52,667 nucleotides of DNA, from contig OMXT01000035.1 of the NCBI GenBank assembly GCA_900315125.1, positions 1-52,667 of the forward strand, read 5' to 3'. Numbering within the stretch: position 1 is the stretch's first letter; the number at the start of each line of letters is the position of its first letter. The notes under the pieces were generated by a model that searched no databases, was not told where the DNA came from, and worked only from the letters and a program-made list of their open reading frames with translations. Source of the stretch: an uncultured Eubacteriales bacterium. GTDB taxonomy: Bacteria > Bacillota > Clostridia > Peptostreptococcales > Anaerovoracaceae. The translations under genes were made by a program, and so were the position numbers. Positions 17,573 to 25,006 of this stretch are shown here, piece by piece.

Positions 17573-18506
17573 ATTTCTTACCTCCAAGCAATGCGATGCC
17601 TGCTGCGTTATCCGTAGACATATGGGGATCGCCGAAATAAATGTCGGTGTCGCAGTTCAGATGACTGCGCACGAACCGGCTTGCTGATACGCCTCCGGCG
17701 AAGAGGAACTGGTTTACATGATACTTCTCCGCGATCTGGTTCGTCATTTTCTCTATGGCATGCGTTACCTCCTGGAATATGCCCCGGATCAGCGCTTCCC
17801 GGCTGGTACTTCCGATCAGTCTCTGGCAGCAGGTCTCGATACCTGAGATGTTTATGAAACCGTCTTTCGCTGCGATGCGGGGAAGTTTCTGGGGTTCCGC
17901 GTCCGATGATACGGCAATTGCGTCCATTTCCTCTCCGCAGGGGAACTCCATGCCCAGGGACACGCCGACCCGATCCAGAAGCTGACCAAAGGCAAGATCT
18001 CTGGATCCTCCAACGATCGTATACCGGGCGTGCTCCCCCTGCGCTCCCGGATCCTCTGTCAGGACAGCCTCTGTCGTTCCTCCTGAGAAATGAAAAGAAA
18101 CAAAGCGCTCCGCCTGCTCCAGTCCGCTGCCCCGGCGCACAGCTTCTATATGTCCTTCCTGATGGGAGAATTCATAACATGGTACGCCCAGAAGTTCTGC
18201 CGCCAGCCTGCCTGCGCTGATTCCCGCGTTGAAGACCGGCATATAGGAACCTTCTTCCGGCCTGGGCCTGGAAGATACCGCCACAGCCCGGATATTGCCG
18301 CGGATATCCGGATCCAGCATCAGCTGCGGAGCGATGTCCTGGATATTCATCACGTGCTGAAACAGCGCCTCAGACTGCCGCAGGCCACGATTCCCTTTCT
18401 TTACATTGAGAAAACGGCGTACGTCCCGGACGACCGTTCCGTCACTGCCTGCAACAGCGATGGATGTCTTATAATTGCTGGTATCAAATCCCAGAAAATA
18501 ATCCAT
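17535..18506 (-). CDS. TsaD/Kae1-like M22 family protein (paralogue type)
   Basis: A 323-residue ASKHA-fold protein of the M22 (O-sialoglycoprotein endopeptidase-like) family. It starts with a phosphate-binding FLGFDTSNYKTSIAV, has the metal-binding HQEGH (H115 and H119), SGGTT at 141-145, GGVSASRF and a final STDNAAGIALLGG. These match the nucleotide and Fe/Zn positions of TsaD, which makes t6A37 in tRNA with TsaB and TsaE. True TsaD is usually found with tsaB and rimI and is closer to 340 residues, so this is probably a second family member of unknown substrate. It sits one base after nusB and overlaps xseA. The family call is firm; the function is open. Confidence 0.8.
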   Translation of the reverse strand: MDYFLGFDTSNYKTSIAVAGSDGTVVRDVRRFLNVKKGNRGLRQSEALFQHVMNIQDIAPQLMLDPDIRGNIRAVAVSSRPRPEEGSYMPVFNAGISAGRLAAELLGVPCYEFSHQEGHIEAVRRGSGLEQAERFVSFHFSGGTTEAVLTEDPGAQGEHARYTIVGGSRDLAFGQLLDRVGVSLGMEFPCGEEMDAIAVSSDAEPQKLPRIAAKDGFINISGIETCCQRLIGSTSREALIRGIFQEVTHAIEKMTNQIAEKYHVNQFLFAGGVSASRFVRSHLNCDTDIYFGDPHMSTDNAAGIALLGGKKYGRQTDHCITAE

Positions 18507-18507
18507 G

Positions 18508-18909
18508 CTACGCTCTGATCTCCTTCTCGATATTGCCGAGGATCGCGTTTACGAACCGGGGCGACTGCTCCGTTCCATATTTCTTGGCAAGTTCCACTGC
18601 CTCGTTGATCGAAACCGCTGTGGGAATGTTTTCGATATAAAGCAGCTCTGCTGTTGCCACGCGCAGTATGGCGATATCAGTCTTGGGCATGCGCTCTATC
18701 TTCCATTTTACGCTGAACTGGCTGATCAGACTGTCGATCCTGTTTTTGTACTCGCAGGAAAGATCATATATCTCCTGGCAGTACTCCGCCTGTTCCCCGG
18801 TTTTCTTTCCCTGAAGATAATGATCTCTTGTCTCTCCGCTGAAATCGTTATTTAAGTCCATCTGATAAAGGATCTGCATCATCAGTTCCCTTGCATTCTT
18901 CCTGGTCAT
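18508..18909 (-). CDS. nusB: Transcription antitermination factor NusB
   Basis: A 133-residue all-helical RNA-binding protein that works with NusE (S10) on boxA antitermination of rRNA transcription. It shows RKNARELMMQILYQMDLN at the start and the IAILRVATAELLYIENIPTAVSINEAVELAKKYG region, here split over two helices, then SPRFVNAILGNI. Length is normal. The ATG abuts the yqhY stop directly, and the next gene follows one base after its stop, so it is well inside an operon. Confidence 0.96.
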   Translation of the reverse strand: MTRKNARELMMQILYQMDLNNDFSGETRDHYLQGKKTGEQAEYCQEIYDLSCEYKNRIDSLISQFSVKWKIERMPKTDIAILRVATAELLYIENIPTAVSINEAVELAKKYGTEQSPRFVNAILGNIEKEIRA

Positions 18910-19314
18910 TTACTCCTGCTCCTCTGCCTCTGGCTTATCGTTGTCCACACCCTGGACGTGAATATTAATTTCCTTGATTTCTACGCCCTTCAGCGCATGT
19001 TTCACCGTATTCTTCAGTATATCCTGAATATCCCACGCGACCTGAGGGATCTTGGCGCCGTAGACGACGTTGATATAGATGTCCATGGCAAGCGAACCAT
19101 CGTCCTCGTCGATCTTTACACCTTTAACACTCTTCTGCCGGATCCCCGGGATCCCCAGGTTCAGCGGGCTTTCTGCGCCGCTCATGCGGCTCACGCCCTT
19201 AACGGAAAGCACCCTGCTCTGCACAAGTTCGTACACCTCTCTTGTCAGTGCATACTTTACAGAGGGTGCCGGCGATGAGTCACCCTGTCTCTGTCTGTAT
19301 TCCTGATCACTCAT
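18910..19314 (-). CDS. yqhY: Asp23/Gls24 family protein (YqhY-like)
   Basis: A 134-residue Asp23/Gls24 domain protein. Recognisable parts are the YALTREVYELVQSRVLSVKG start, VDIYINV-like alternating strands (DIYINVVYG) and a final amphipathic strand (KEINIHVQGV), followed by an acidic tail. In Bacillus subtilis the homologue YqhY lies next to nusB and has been linked to control of acetyl-CoA carboxylase; the same adjacency is seen here, although no acc genes are in this window. The ATG overlaps the TGA of the CNNM gene as ATGA. Confidence 0.85.
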   Translation of the reverse strand: MSDQEYRQRQGDSSPAPSVKYALTREVYELVQSRVLSVKGVSRMSGAESPLNLGIPGIRQKSVKGVKIDEDDGSLAMDIYINVVYGAKIPQVAWDIQDILKNTVKHALKGVEIKEINIHVQGVDNDKPEAEEQE

Positions 19315-20645
19315 GACCGTTCTTCTCCCCGGTTTCCATGCTCGCCGCGTTCACCGATTTCTTCTGTATCCGGCTCGTCAATGTGGAGACGGATCCTTTC
19401 TATCCGGCGTTCTTTTACCGAAAGGATCGTGAAATCATAATTTTCAACCCGGATCGTCTGGTTGATATATCCGTCATTAGGGATCTCGCCTATCATATCG
19501 ATAAGGTATCCTCCGATAGTCTCGCTGTTTTCAGACTCAAGATCTGTGCCCAGTTCCTCGTTGAGGTCGTCCAGATCCACACTGCCGTCGATCAGGTAGT
19601 CTGTATCGTTGATCTTTTCTATGCTCTCTTCTTCTTCATCATATTCATCATCGATATCCCCGACGATTTCCTCTATGATGTCTTCCAGTGTTACGATGCC
19701 GCTGAAACCGCCGTATTCATCGATCAGTACGGCAATATGCTGCTTTTCTCTCTGCAGCTCAACGAAGAGTGTGTCGATTTTCTTCGTCTCCGGAACAAGA
19801 TACGGCTTGCGGAGGATCTCACGGATGTCCACCTGATCGAACCCGGTCTGCCATGCTTTGATCAGATAATCCTTGATATGCAGAATTCCGATGATATCGT
19901 CGCTGCCCCCGTCACAGACCGGCATCCTGGTATATCTCATTTTCATCAGCTGATCGAGATATTCCTCCGGCGGATCCGTAATATCGATCATGAATACATC
20001 GGTCCGGGGCGTCATGATCTCATAGGCGAGTTCGTCGTCGAACTGGAAAATGCTTCCTATCATTTTCCGTCCTTCTTCCCGGATCTCACCGCTCTGCTGT
20101 CCCGCCTCGAGGATGGACATGACATCGTCCTCCGAATACTCTTTCTCGTCCACATTCGTTTTCTGACGCAGGAGCCGGAGCACCAGATTCGCAATTACGG
20201 TAAGCGTCCATGTTACCGGGAAAAACACGCCATAAACGAAGTACTGAAAACCTGCCATGCGAAGCGCCATGCCCAGGCTGTGCTGCTTGCCGATCTTCCG
20301 GGGACAGATCTCGCCGAGAGAAAGCAGGGCAACAAGATAAACCAGCACACATAATGCCCTGTTATAGGGAAGTCCTATGGTCAGGAGCAGCCCGAATACA
20401 ACGAACACATAGTTAAGAAGCCGGTTGGCATTTCGGTATTTCGCAGGCTGCTGAACCAGGCGGTACAGCGTCTGCGCCCTGTGGTTTTCCTGATCTTCTT
20501 CCGTCATCTGCCTGATCTTGGTCCGGTTGGCCGATTCCATGGCAGTATTCATGGCGGTGATCACACCGTTAATAAATATGAGTACTGCAATCAGCAGTAT
20601 TCGGTAGGATTCCGTCAGACTCGCCGGGTCTGCAGTCATTTTCAT
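19311..20645 (-). CDS. CNNM/CorC-HlyC family membrane protein with CBS domains
   Basis: A 444-residue protein with a DUF21 (CNNM) membrane domain of about four spans in residues 10-160, a pair of CBS domains around 200-330 (MTPRTDVFMID and IAVLIDEYGGFSGIVTLEDI), and a C-terminal CorC/HlyC domain ending in an acidic tail. Family members are linked to Mg2+ or Co2+ efflux and are often annotated as haemolysins; transport direction is inferred only. The start is uncertain among GTG 20648, ATG 20645 and ATG 20639; GGAG lies 4 to 10 bases upstream. It may be the first gene of the operon leading to tlyA. Confidence 0.85.
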   Translation of the reverse strand: MKMTADPASLTESYRILLIAVLIFINGVITAMNTAMESANRTKIRQMTEEDQENHRAQTLYRLVQQPAKYRNANRLLNYVFVVFGLLLTIGLPYNRALCVLVYLVALLSLGEICPRKIGKQHSLGMALRMAGFQYFVYGVFFPVTWTLTVIANLVLRLLRQKTNVDEKEYSEDDVMSILEAGQQSGEIREEGRKMIGSIFQFDDELAYEIMTPRTDVFMIDITDPPEEYLDQLMKMRYTRMPVCDGGSDDIIGILHIKDYLIKAWQTGFDQVDIREILRKPYLVPETKKIDTLFVELQREKQHIAVLIDEYGGFSGIVTLEDIIEEIVGDIDDEYDEEEESIEKINDTDYLIDGSVDLDDLNEELGTDLESENSETIGGYLIDMIGEIPNDGYINQTIRVENYDFTILSVKERRIERIRLHIDEPDTEEIGERGEHGNRGEERS

Positions 20646-20662
20646 CACACTCCAGTCGTAAA

Positions 20663-21892
20663 TTAAACACGTTTCCTGAGCATATATCCCGGTTTTACGG
20701 GCTGCTCCATTTTGATTTTCAGCATCTGCTGGGCATGGGGAGCCGATTCCAGCAGCTCTCCGGTCTCCGCGTCCCTCATGTCTTCGATCTTCTGGGTGAA
20801 GAAAGAGATATCCGGACCGAATACTTCGACCTCCTCGCCGAGGCTGACTTTGTTCCTCTGCTCTACAAGCGCCGTCCCGGAAGAGGCGTCATAATCTTTC
20901 ACAAGTCCGGCAAACGTATACTCTTTGATGTATCTGCTGGACTGGTAATTCTGCGTCTCGGGTCCCGCGGGTCCGAAATAGAACCCTGTAGAAAACTCCC
21001 TGTGGCTGGCCTTGCACAGTTCCTGGAACCATTCTTCCCGGAATTCCCAGTGCTCCGGATCTGCGTAGTACGCATCCAGTGCCTGTCTGTACGCATGGAT
21101 CACAACAGCAATGTAATAGATGCTCTTCATCCGTCCCTCGATCTTGGCACTGCTGATCCCTGCCTCCGCAAGATCAGGAATGTGACGGATCATGCACAGG
21201 TCCTTAGAGTTCATGATATATGTTCCCCGGATATCCTCTTCCACAGGAAAATATTCCCCAGGTCTTTTTTCTTCCATAAGGGCATAGCTGTAGCGGCAGG
21301 GATGAGCACAAAGACCTCTGTTGGCGTCTCTCCCGGTCATAACGCTGCTCAGCAGGCACCGTCCGGAATAAGATATGCACATGGCGCCGTGAACAAAGGA
21401 TTCCAGTTCCATGTCCTGCGGTATCTGACGCCGCATCTCATGGATCTCCTTCAGAGAAAGCTCCCTTGCAAGGACCAGCCGCCGGACGCCCTGTTCATGC
21501 CAGAACTGACCCGCCATGTAATTCGTCATATTCGCCTGTGTAGAAAGATGGATCTCCATATCCGGGAGCATGCTCCGAACGAGAAAGAGGATCCCCGGAT
21601 CCGATATGAGGCAGGCATCCAGACCAATATCCCTGATTTCTGCCAGATACTCTTTCAGAGGCTCGATATCTCCATTATGAGCAAATATGTTCAGCGTCAG
21701 ATAGCATTTTACCCCTCTTTCGTGAGCAAAGGCAATGCCCTCCTTCATTTCTTCTATCGTGAAGTTGCCTGCCCCCGCTCTCAGCGAAAAAGCTTCTCCG
21801 CCGAAATAAACAGCGTCCGCGCCGTAGGTCACAGCGATTTTCAGTTTTTCCAGGTTTCCGGCCGGAGCCAGAAGTTCCATTTTATTGTTCAC
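20663..21892 (-). CDS. trhP: Peptidase U32 family protein, probable tRNA U34 hydroxylation protein TrhP
   Basis: A 409-residue U32 family protein. Visible features are MELLAPAGNLEKLKIA at the start, GADAVYFGGEAFSLRA, and the cysteine cluster GRCLLSS...GLCAHPCRY (about 175-205) typical of iron-sulphur U32 proteins, then a C-terminal beta domain. TrhP proteins are needed to make 5-hydroxyuridine at tRNA position 34. In Bacillus subtilis the yrrL-yrrM-yrrN-yrrO order places mltG, the U34 methyltransferase TrmR and TrhP together, and the same order appears here. RlhA-type 23S rRNA hydroxylation is the main alternative. The GTG at 21892 has GGAGG four bases upstream. Confidence 0.82.
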   Translation of the reverse strand: MNNKMELLAPAGNLEKLKIAVTYGADAVYFGGEAFSLRAGAGNFTIEEMKEGIAFAHERGVKCYLTLNIFAHNGDIEPLKEYLAEIRDIGLDACLISDPGILFLVRSMLPDMEIHLSTQANMTNYMAGQFWHEQGVRRLVLARELSLKEIHEMRRQIPQDMELESFVHGAMCISYSGRCLLSSVMTGRDANRGLCAHPCRYSYALMEEKRPGEYFPVEEDIRGTYIMNSKDLCMIRHIPDLAEAGISSAKIEGRMKSIYYIAVVIHAYRQALDAYYADPEHWEFREEWFQELCKASHREFSTGFYFGPAGPETQNYQSSRYIKEYTFAGLVKDYDASSGTALVEQRNKVSLGEEVEVFGPDISFFTQKIEDMRDAETGELLESAPHAQQMLKIKMEQPVKPGYMLRKRV

Positions 21893-21957
21893 CGTTCCTC
21901 CGTAATTGACGTAATATTATCATTTTTCTTTTGGTTTACCATATAATTATTATTTCG

Positions 21958-22641
21958 CTACGTTGTCTGCAGAAGCGATACAGCCATTCCGTCGCCCACA
22001 GCCATGAGCGTCGTGTCGAACCGGGGATTGCTGCAGATATAATCCAGGTACTCCCGCATCTTTCTCATATGTGTTTTATGCTTGTTTTTCGGGTCCCGGT
22101 CTGCAGTGACAGTAAGACCGTGTATGAGTATATTATCCGATATAATCACTGCGTGATCGCTGCTGACCGTCAGAGCAGCGTCAAGAAAACGCCGGTAATG
22201 GCTCTTTCCCGCATCGATGAAGACCAGGTCAAATCCATTGATTCCTTCTTTCCCCATCCTGCGTATCTCATCCTCGCCGTCTCCGTGATACAGATGTACC
22301 TGTCCTTCAAGGCCCGCCGCTTCTATATTCTTTCCGGCGATGCGAAAAGAATTGTCATCCTTCTCAATGCTGTATATTTCTGCATCGGGACAGGAATATG
22401 CAAAAAAAGCCGCTGAATACCCTATTGCTGTACCGATTTCCAGGATCTTATCCGGCCTGGTCAGTTTCAGCAGCATGCTGAGAACAGACTCCGTTTCCTT
22501 TAAAATGATCGGGACCAGATTACGCTCTCCAATTTCACGGAAAGACAGGAGCCGCTGATCGGCAGGTCTGTATTTCTGATTAAGAAATTCCTTGACGACA
22601 GGGTTTACGATGGATAATTCCACTGCTGTTTCTTCATTCAT
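21958..22641 (-). CDS. trmR: SAM-dependent O-methyltransferase, probable tRNA 5-hydroxyuridine methyltransferase TrmR
   Basis: A 227-residue class I methyltransferase of the O-methyltransferase 3 family. The SAM-binding loop is ILEIGTAIGYSAAFFA, the acidic strand YSIEKD follows, and the metal/catalytic region is VFIDAGKSHYRRFL with a later ISDNIL. The Bacillus homologue YrrM (TrmR) methylates ho5U34 of tRNA to mo5U34. The placement between mltG and a U32 gene matches that locus, which favours TrmR over a catechol-type enzyme. A GGAG site lies seven bases before the ATG. It follows mltG by 29 bases. Confidence 0.82.
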   Translation of the reverse strand: MNEETAVELSIVNPVVKEFLNQKYRPADQRLLSFREIGERNLVPIILKETESVLSMLLKLTRPDKILEIGTAIGYSAAFFAYSCPDAEIYSIEKDDNSFRIAGKNIEAAGLEGQVHLYHGDGEDEIRRMGKEGINGFDLVFIDAGKSHYRRFLDAALTVSSDHAVIISDNILIHGLTVTADRDPKNKHKTHMRKMREYLDYICSNPRFDTTLMAVGDGMAVSLLQTT

Positions 22642-22670
22642 ATATGCTCCGTTGCTGCTGACCTTTCCGC

Positions 22671-23780
22671 TTAATTATCTTTACTGCTCTTGCTCTCTGC
22701 CTTATCCCGGGCTGCGTAATATGCTTCTTTATCTTTTAAAAACGTATTATATGATTTGGAGAAAGCCATAGATCCGTCCAGCTTGTCGCTGAGGATGAAA
22801 TACATATAACTGGTCTTCTCCGGATACAGCGCCGCCTGGATGGATTTCTCCCCGGGGCAGCAGATGGGTCCGGGCGGAAGGCCTGCATGCTTATATGTAT
22901 TATACCTTGACTTCACCTGCGTATCGTCAATGGTCAGGTCTTTCTTCCTGTTATTATCGAAGCTCAGTACATACTGAACCGTAGAATCCATCTGGAGGGC
23001 CATCCCGTCTTTCAGCCGATTGTAAATAACGCTGGCCACAGCAGCCCGGTCTGAATCAATAGCTGCCTCTTTCTCAATAATGGACGCAATGATAATGATC
23101 TCATTTTCCGTATATCCCAGTTTCTTTGCTCTGGCGCGGTACTCATCCGTAAAAACGGTCGAATATCCGTTCAGCATCGCCGTGATTATATAATCGCCGT
23201 CAGCGTTCGCCGGTACCGTATACGTACTGGGGAACAGATAGCCTTCCAGATAGTGATCTCCCTTCTGGGCGTTCTTCAGAAAGCTGTACTGGGTGCGGAA
23301 TCCGCCTCCTTCCAGAAGTGAAGTAAACTCCTCCTTATCCACAAGGCCGATCTCCGCCAGCCGGTCCCTGATCTCATACTCCGTATACCCTTCCGGTATG
23401 GTAAACTGAATATTATTCGTTTTTCCTGTGGCGAGGATCTTCGCGATCTCATTCGTCTTCATGCTGGGCGCCATGGCGTAGTATCCCGCCTGGTACTGCC
23501 CGTCATACCGGTGCAGCAATGTATATACCTTGAAGGCGAACGCGCTCTTAATGATTTTCTTTTCTTCCAGTATATCCCCGATAGAACTTGTAGATGCTCC
23601 TTTTTCTATATGTATGGATCGCTCTGTCTTGTCCTTCGGATCCAGCGCTGTCTCCGAAATGCCGTTCGCATAGATCATCAGACCCAGGATCACGATCACC
23701 AGCAGCGCCAGAATGATAAAGAAAAGGCGCAGAGCGGCACTTCCCCCGCCTGAGTTCTTTGGATGTTTTTTATTCGCCAT
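22671..23780 (-). CDS. mltG: Endolytic murein transglycosylase MltG
   Basis: A 369-residue single-span membrane protein: short basic cytoplasmic N-terminus, one membrane segment (about 17-38), then an extracytoplasmic YceG domain. A LysM-like part contains FTIPEGYTEYEIRDRL. The catalytic glutamate is in IASIIEKEAAIDSDR, followed by VASVIYNRL and the CCPGEKSIQAALYP region. It cleaves nascent glycan strands and is thought to set glycan length. The ATG lies downstream of GGAGCAGGA. A terminator separates it from efp; no strong promoter is seen in the 105 bases between that terminator and the start. Confidence 0.95.
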   Translation of the reverse strand: MANKKHPKNSGGGSAALRLFFIILALLVIVILGLMIYANGISETALDPKDKTERSIHIEKGASTSSIGDILEEKKIIKSAFAFKVYTLLHRYDGQYQAGYYAMAPSMKTNEIAKILATGKTNNIQFTIPEGYTEYEIRDRLAEIGLVDKEEFTSLLEGGGFRTQYSFLKNAQKGDHYLEGYLFPSTYTVPANADGDYIITAMLNGYSTVFTDEYRARAKKLGYTENEIIIIASIIEKEAAIDSDRAAVASVIYNRLKDGMALQMDSTVQYVLSFDNNRKKDLTIDDTQVKSRYNTYKHAGLPPGPICCPGEKSIQAALYPEKTSYMYFILSDKLDGSMAFSKSYNTFLKDKEAYYAARDKAESKSSKDN

Positions 23781-23885
23781 AAATATCCTGCTCCATCATC
23801 TCCATTAATGTATATCCCATCATTACCCCCTGCATCTCCTGTGCGGCTCCCGCAGCGCCGCCGATGCGTATTCCTGTAACACCAG

Positions 23886-23912
23886 AAAAAAGGGACGTCA
23901 GAACAACGCCCC
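23886..23912 (-). terminator. Intrinsic terminator after efp
   Basis: On the minus strand GGGGCGT pairs with ACGTCCC (one G-T pair) around a seven-base loop and is followed directly by six T. It starts 65 bases after the efp stop. Confidence 0.85.
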
Positions 23913-23977
23913 TATATTCTTCCGTAGTTCAGTTAAAAGGTTCCGGGGCCCTCTTGCATAAAAAGGATCAGCGGTTA

Positions 23978-24541
23978 TTACTCCTTGGATCTTCCCAGAT
24001 ATTCTCCGGAACGGGTGTCGATCTGGATCTTTTCACCTTCCTCAATGAAAATTGGTACCTGGATCACAGCGCCTGTTTCTACTTCCGCAGCCTTGGTCAC
24101 GTTAGTCGCAGTATCGCCCTTAACCCCCGGCTCCGTCTTGACAACAGTCAGGTCAACGAAGTTCGGAGCATCTACCTGGAACGGGGCGCCCTTGTAGAAC
24201 TTGATGGTAGCCTCATCGTTCTCTCTGAGGTACTTCATCGCTTCAGCCACATCATCCTTGCCGATAGGAACCTGCTCAAATGTCTCCTGATCCATGAAGT
24301 AGTACAGTTCTCCGTCATTGTACAGATACTGCATCTTCTTGGTGTCGATATGTGCATTCTCAAACTTATCGCTGGGGTTGAATGCCTCTTCCTTGATCGC
24401 TCCAGTCAGGATGTTCTTATGCTTGGTCCTGACGAATGCTGCACCCTTGCCCGGTTTGACATGCTGGAAATCGAGAACTACATGGGGTTCTCCATCCATC
24501 TCAAATGTAATGCCCTTTCTGAAATCTCCTGCTGTAATCAT
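23978..24541 (-). CDS. efp: Translation elongation factor P
   Basis: A 187-residue EF-P that rescues ribosomes stalled at polyproline. It has three OB-like domains; the loop tip has the modifiable lysine in VKPGKGAAF (about residue 32), and domain III ends with the conserved [17 protein letters not shown]. In Firmicutes this lysine is commonly 5-aminopentanolylated or left unmodified; the sequence cannot tell which. The upstream binding site is weak (AAAGTGAG). It follows ylbF by 66 bases and is followed by a terminator. Confidence 0.97.
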   Translation of the reverse strand: MITAGDFRKGITFEMDGEPHVVLDFQHVKPGKGAAFVRTKHKNILTGAIKEEAFNPSDKFENAHIDTKKMQYLYNDGELYYFMDQETFEQVPIGKDDVAEAMKYLRENDEATIKFYKGAPFQVDAPNFVDLTVVKTEPGVKGDTATNVTKAAEVETGAVIQVPIFIEEGEKIQIDTRSGEYLGRSKE

Positions 24542-24607
24542 TGGTATCGTCTCACTTTCTATATTGTTTTATTATTGATCAGATTGACTCATGCTATTTT
24601 AACATAT

Positions 24608-24952
24608 TTACTGGGGTTTGCCAATAGAAAACCCCATGGCGTCCCCAAGGATCTGGTACACATCGTTGATCATCAGAGAAAAGCGCACGGCTGCCTGCAT
24701 ATATGCTGCAGCGGACGGATCCCTCATAACGATCTGATACAGTTTCTGCATCTGCTGCTGAAATCCTTCCGGGGCAGCTTCTCCTGCCATCGTCCGGGCC
24801 TGCATCTCTACCTGCTTTTGTTCAAAATCATGGATCATGCCTGCAAGCTCGGGGTCAGCCTCGATCTTCTTTTTCAGCGAATCGTACTCCTTGAATTCCT
24901 CGGATTCCCGAATTGCTCTTGCAAGATCATGGGCTTCCTCATAAACGTTCAT
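24608..24952 (-). CDS. ylbF: YlbF family regulator
   Basis: A 114-residue all-helical protein of the YlbF/YmcA family. The VYEEAHDLARAIRESEEF start and the DPELAGMIHDFEQKQ segment are typical. In Bacillus, YlbF acts with YmcA and YaaT in the Y-complex that alters RNase Y specificity; its position directly after RNase J here also suggests RNA decay. Its partners are not in the window. The ATG lies downstream of GGAGG at moderate spacing. The name follows the family and is not proof of orthology. Confidence 0.8.
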   Translation of the reverse strand: MNVYEEAHDLARAIRESEEFKEYDSLKKKIEADPELAGMIHDFEQKQVEMQARTMAGEAAPEGFQQQMQKLYQIVMRDPSAAAYMQAAVRFSLMINDVYQILGDAMGFSIGKPQ

Positions 24953-25006
24953 TTGTTTCCTCCCTGTTTATCTGTCCGGGCAGCCTTGCTGCCGCATGCT
25001 GCAAGG

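Noticed and set aside
23770-23835. 21-codon ORF (MQGVMMGY start) overlapping the mltG start
   Set aside because: The frame is open back into the efp terminator, but its only ATGs have AGGAG or GGGGG within two bases, too close for initiation, and the terminator stem lies inside the open frame. Probably chance.
24953-25006. CCTTGC/GCAAGG hairpin between rnj and ylbF as a terminator
   Set aside because: The six-base stem is not followed by T residues; it is more likely a processing or chance structure within the operon.
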